A program made the translations under genes and the position numbers. 64,000 bases of DNA from Linnemannia schmuckeri (Eukaryota; Mortierellomycota; Mortierellomycetes; Mortierellales; Mortierellaceae). Under the pieces are notes generated by a model, which was not told where the DNA came from, searched no databases, and worked only from the letters and a program-made list of their open reading frames with translations. Below, in pieces: positions 60,701 through 64,000 of the stretch (position 1 is the first letter of the stretch; each line of letters opens with the position of its first letter). The stretch lies in contig JANATG010000004.1 in the NCBI GenBank assembly GCA_029449235.1, forward strand, positions 2,604,001 through 2,668,000, given 5' to 3'.

Positions 60701-61667
60701 TTTCCACTCTGAAATCAAACCCCGCCACTTCCCCACCGCCATCGACACCTCCACGTTCTCTACTACAACCACCGCCTACGGCACTCCTTCCTCTACTACA
60801 ACCACCGCTTATGGCACACCTTCTTCCTCTTTGGCTTCCGGAGGTATCACCCGCGAAGGGGGCCTCGCCACCGCGTTGTATAGAAACCGTTATCTAAGTA
60901 TGGATAACCCTGGCGGCTTCTCTCCCGCGGCGCAATCACCCTTTTCGAGCCTCAATCTCAGCCTCCACCCCCGCGGTAACTTGGGCACCGATTCGAACTC
61001 GAACACCCCACGCGCGTCTTTGTCAAACGACTTTTTGCCCACCCGCGTCAGCATGGACTCTCCTTTAGCCTCTTACCGCGACAGCAATAAGAGTATCGGC
61101 TTGCAGACACGCTTTCAGGACCTAATGTCCTCTAACCGTGCCTCTAGCGCCCCACGCTCGTCACTGGACGGAGGTACACCTCGTGCTTCATTCTCTGACG
61201 ACTATCGCCCTCGTCTGCCCACAATCCCTTCCTCCTCCCGCCTCACTAATATCACCACGTCTAACACTGGAGAAATCGCCCCGCGCGCCCCCATCTCAAA
61301 CAATTCCTCGCGTATTGGTATGGACTCTTTACATCGCAGCAGCACAATGAACTTGGGAGATATCCAGACACGATTCCACGGGATCGCATCCTATTCCAGT
61401 GGTCGTCTCGAAAGCGCTCCTGCCTCAGCAGCAACTAAGACTTCTTTCTCAGAGTCGACGGCAGGGGCTAGTTTCTCGGAGGACTTCTCGTCTCGTCCAT
61501 CGTTGGACGCCATCCGCGCGAATATGAATACATCCACACCCACGTCTGCGACGGGAGCAAGTGCTGGTACCTCCGAGTTGGTGTCGCCGCTGAGAGGGCG
61601 ACGTGCGTCAATGGCCAGCTGGAGCCGCTATGCCCATCGCGACTCTTCTGGTGCTACTGCCAACTAA
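57719..61667 (+). CDS. large single-pass membrane protein with PA-like ectodomain and dibasic-flanked repeats
   Basis: Two exons (57,719-58,024 and 58,206-61,667) give about 1255 aa. Residues 1-41 include a hydrophobic segment ending in TASA (signal peptide or anchor). Residues about 90-165 (GRLYDVGNLCTEK, DRAWIAFLDCSGGCSLATKL, AVLIYNQA) fit the protease-associated (PA) domain pattern. A Pro/Ala/Thr-rich mucin-like stretch and an acidic Asp/Gly/Asn run follow. At about residues 389-458 there are three QGRSP[HR]P-type repeats separated by KR, KR and RR sites. A single TM helix (IFATVVGILSAVVCGVVLLY, about 585-607) is followed by a 640-aa Ser/Thr/Pro-rich cytosolic tail. No RING or catalytic domain is visible. 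The function may be receptor- or sorting-like, but this is inferred. Confidence 0.78.
59064..59295 (+). repeat. three QGRSP-type peptide repeats with dibasic spacers
   Basis: Within the PA-protein ectodomain. Each unit is QGRSP, then a His/Arg-Pro-rich 6-9 residue segment ending near PH. The spacers hold NAKR, METMKR-like and ARR sites. Units start at nucleotides 59,064, 59,133 and 59,232. Confidence 0.85.
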
Positions 61668-62123
61668 TAAAAAAACAAAGCATACGAACAAAACATTATC
61701 CATTTAATCACCCAACATCGTTTCTCATAATATCTTAATAAAAACCATAGCATCATTTCTTACCAGACCAAACAAGAAAAAAAAAAAAAAAAAAAAAAAA
61801 GGGAGGGAGGGGTTAATCGCCAAGTGACCAAGGTCACGCTCCGATTTATTTTTCATGTCGCAATATGAAATCTTGTCTCAATAATCGATAAGGGATACTG
61901 AAACGCGTCGTTCTTGTCGGGTATATTTTCTTCCTCGCCTCCTTTCTTGTTCATTTGAACCTTTTCGTCTTATTCTTGTCAGCATAAAAAATGACCTTTA
62001 ACGTTCACTCTCTTTTCTCTTAGTGGAACCTATTTCTCACATAGGACCTTCTCTCTACTCTTATCTCCAATTGCTGGCACAAATTGGTTAAAAATTAACT
62101 TATAACCAGCGTCCTGCACCTCA

Positions 62124-62155
<32 letters not shown>

Positions 62156-62941
62156 TCTTTCAACTGTAGGGCGTACTGGACACCGTCTAGAAAAGATCGC
62201 GATATCGGTTGCATTCCTTGACCCTGTACACTTGTTGTCTCACGATGCTATTCTCAACCTGCCTTTTCGATGAATTGAGTGCGTCCAGAGGAGGACGGCA
62301 CCCCTTTGTTTATTATTATTCCAAAAGAGGATAAAAAAAGAAAAGTGGTGCAAGTTTATGATCCTATGCAATGCTGGGAGATGGCATGAGCGAGCGACAT
62401 GATTCATTGGCGTACACGCTATTGGTATTTTCTTTCAGTGTGGTCCTTCCACAAACTGTTGTTTGAGCAGGATGGATGCACGGTCCTTCACTGATGACAA
62501 GAACTTCTCTCGCTCTTCCCAATCCCCTCCTTCCTTCCCGCTCTTACTTCTATCAACAGGCCTGGATCATCGAGAAATTTTCTTTAAAAAATCCAAGATC
62601 AAAAGAATATTCACTCACACATCTGGCGATCTAACACCCACAAATATCGTCCACCGATACTATTAGTAGACTTCAACCGGAAGGCCAACCCACCATTCTC
62701 AGCCGACACCACCACGCGCGTCGAGCTCTAGGCCGGCACCTTATACTTGGCCCCAGCCACCATCGTCTCAACCATCTCGACTCAGAACGGTTCCCCGTAC
62801 TGGCCCATTTCCAAAATGACCCTGAATGTAGGCGCCTACCGGATTTATCTGCCACAACCCAATCGCAAGTCGATTCTCGATGAAGTTGTAGTCACTGGTC
62901 GGGCTGGCGAAGTAGAGGAAATTCCAGGTGGTGCTGATTGG
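61668..62941. other. intergenic region with low-complexity tracts
   Basis: It contains an A-run near 61,780-61,800, CT dinucleotides near 62,124-62,146 and no recognised gene. A plus-strand frame at 62,747-63,046 overlaps the minus-strand signal-peptide ORF and may be its antisense shadow. Confidence 0.4.
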
Positions 62942-63160
62942 TTAAGGGAGGGTGTTGAGTTTCGGCGCGTGAGAAATCATTCTCCAATCGATTGCGCGAC
63001 TATCTATGGAAGTGGTGACATAGTTGGTTGTGGTAGTGCCCTGTGAGATTGTGTAGCAGCCTGCGAGGATTGTTTTGGCATTCACACTGAGCTGAAAGAA
63101 AAGAGCTGCCCATGCGACGGCGAAAGAGACAAGGATGAATAGGGACTTGAAGCGGGTCAT
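62942..63160 (-). CDS. possible small secreted protein
   Basis: A 72-aa ORF with a strong N-terminal signal peptide (MTRFKSLFILVSFAVAWAAL followed by FFQLSVNA), then KTILAGCYTISQG and a Thr-rich stretch. The CT-rich leader and a TAATAAATA element lie upstream on the minus strand, consistent with a promoter. The C-terminal part may be the start of a longer spliced or broken gene, since open sequence in another frame continues past the stop. Family not recognised. Confidence 0.45.
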   Translation of the reverse strand: MTRFKSLFILVSFAVAWAALFFQLSVNAKTILAGCYTISQGTTTTNYVTTSIDSRAIDWRMISHAPKLNTLP

Positions 63161-63551
63161 TGCAGAGTGTTTTGAGAGAGGTTAATTGTTGCGTTGGTGG
63201 ACAGCAGGAATAAAAAGAGAGAGAGTGAGAAAGTGAAGGAGAGAACGAAAAGAAAATGTTTTGAAAGCGGGTATTTATTATGATCGAGAGAACTGTCGTG
63301 ACCCCTTTCGCCCTCTTTCCCCCTCTTTTTTTTGATCTCATAATTATTTTCAGAGATGAGATGGTCAGAGATGAAAAATAAATGCAACCTAGAACAACCT
63401 GGAAAGCGCGCCTCCCCCCCCCTCCCTTTTTTTTTTCGTGCCCTCACGGACACGGACAGGGAGTCCCTAAGACCCCTTCAGTCTTATAACAATATCCATC
63501 TACAAAAACGGAAATTTCCATCGTCATCATCATCATATTTGGATTTCGGTC
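63161..63551. promoter_or_regulatory. upstream region of the small secreted ORF
   Basis: On the minus strand, CT-rich sequence (63,180-63,260 complement) precedes the ATG at 63,160. No other gene is seen. The segment near 63,410-63,440 is a C/T homopolymer-rich run. Confidence 0.4.
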
Positions 63552-64000
63552 CTAAAGCTCCAAAACGCGACCCATCCGCCACACATTCGCATCCCCCGCT
63601 ACAGGAGGCGCCTGACCTTGCTTCTGGTCAAACGCCCAGAGACCGTTTTTATTCACAATCGCAAAGGTAGTTCTCTCAGAGTATGGGACAATCTGAATCA
63701 GGTAACTGTTCGGGTTGGTACTCAAATTCTCGACAACTCCAATCAGGAACTCGGCACCAGGAGGAGGAGAAGAAGGGGTTGTTGTTTCCTTACCTCCGAT
63801 GACCCCAAGAAAGAAAGGGGCCTTGTCCTCGGGGACTTGGCCATCGGCAATCGAAATACGAGACAAAGGCATCGACGCTTTGGGATTGACCTTGCAGGAT
63901 CTGGAAGAGGGCAGGTCTGGGCTGAAGACGGTGTAGTCAATAGCCCAGAGGATATCAGACACAGGGATGGGGATACTACTTGATGGGAGGGTGTAGATCT
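63552..64000 (-). CDS. C-terminal part of an unrecognised protein (runs off window)
   Basis: An open minus-strand frame enters from the right edge and ends at 63,552. It reads through IYTLPSSSIPIP, SDILWAIDYTVFSPDLPSSR, ISIADGQVPEDKAPFFLGVI and ERTTFAIVNKNGLWAFDQKQ, ending MGRVLEL. Composition is that of a folded protein with few charged repeats. The true start is outside the window; the internal Met at 63,962 is not taken as the start. Family not recognised. The 5' part, introns and any signal peptide are not visible. Confidence 0.6.
   Translation of the reverse strand, partial: IYTLPSSSIPIPVSDILWAIDYTVFSPDLPSSRSCKVNPKASMPLSRISIADGQVPEDKAPFFLGVIGGKETTTPSSPPPGAEFLIGVVENLSTNPNSYLIQIVPYSERTTFAIVNKNGLWAFDQKQGQAPPVAGDANVWRMGRVLEL

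Overview
The window looks like nuclear DNA of an early-diverging filamentous fungus, most likely a Mucoromycota/Mortierellaceae-type genome. The inference rests on protein genes split by short GT..AG introns (about 60-150 bp, one near 320 bp and one near 680 bp), CT-rich promoters, a Slo/BK-like potassium channel, a DASH-complex subunit and fungal secretory genes. No lineage assignment was computed. Coding models were built by joining reading frames at GT..AG sites that preserve phase and family similarity.

The left part (1-20.1 kb) is ordinary gene-dense sequence. It holds an 11-exon BK-like K+ channel, a Dad3 kinetochore subunit with an unusual polyQ extension, ALG8 (N-glycan precursor glucosylation), a SIKE/FGFR1OP2-like coiled-coil protein, two tandem paralogues of an unrecognised family that contains an internal repeat, an ER-retained FKBP2-type prolyl isomerase ending in KDEL, and an FRG1 homologue.

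The middle (20.1-45.7 kb) is accessory and repeat-rich. It holds a 0.2 kb inverted duplication, two very small cysteine-containing genes, a tandem hairpin repeat, a decayed non-LTR retrotransposon, a decayed Ty3/gypsy pol fragment, a WD40 pseudogene, and a large inverted duplication centred near 37.0 kb. The outer arms of that duplication (31,311-33,169 and 40,839-42,697) are 1.86 kb long with one mismatch seen. The inner parts hold an F-box gene on the left and its broken, much more divergent copy on the right.

The right part (45.7-64 kb) is gene-bearing again. It holds mitochondrial ribosomal protein uL5m, a four-TM protein with a 24-nt microexon, a basic coiled-coil/Pro-Ser-rich protein with a PPxY motif, an MFS transporter of the Mch1/nodulin-like type, and a large single-pass membrane protein with a PA-like ectodomain. 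The ectodomain carries three copies of a QGRSP-type repeat separated by dibasic sites. A partial unrecognised gene runs off the right edge. Secretory-pathway genes (ALG8, FKBP2, the PA-type membrane protein) recur, but I see no operon-like functional cluster.
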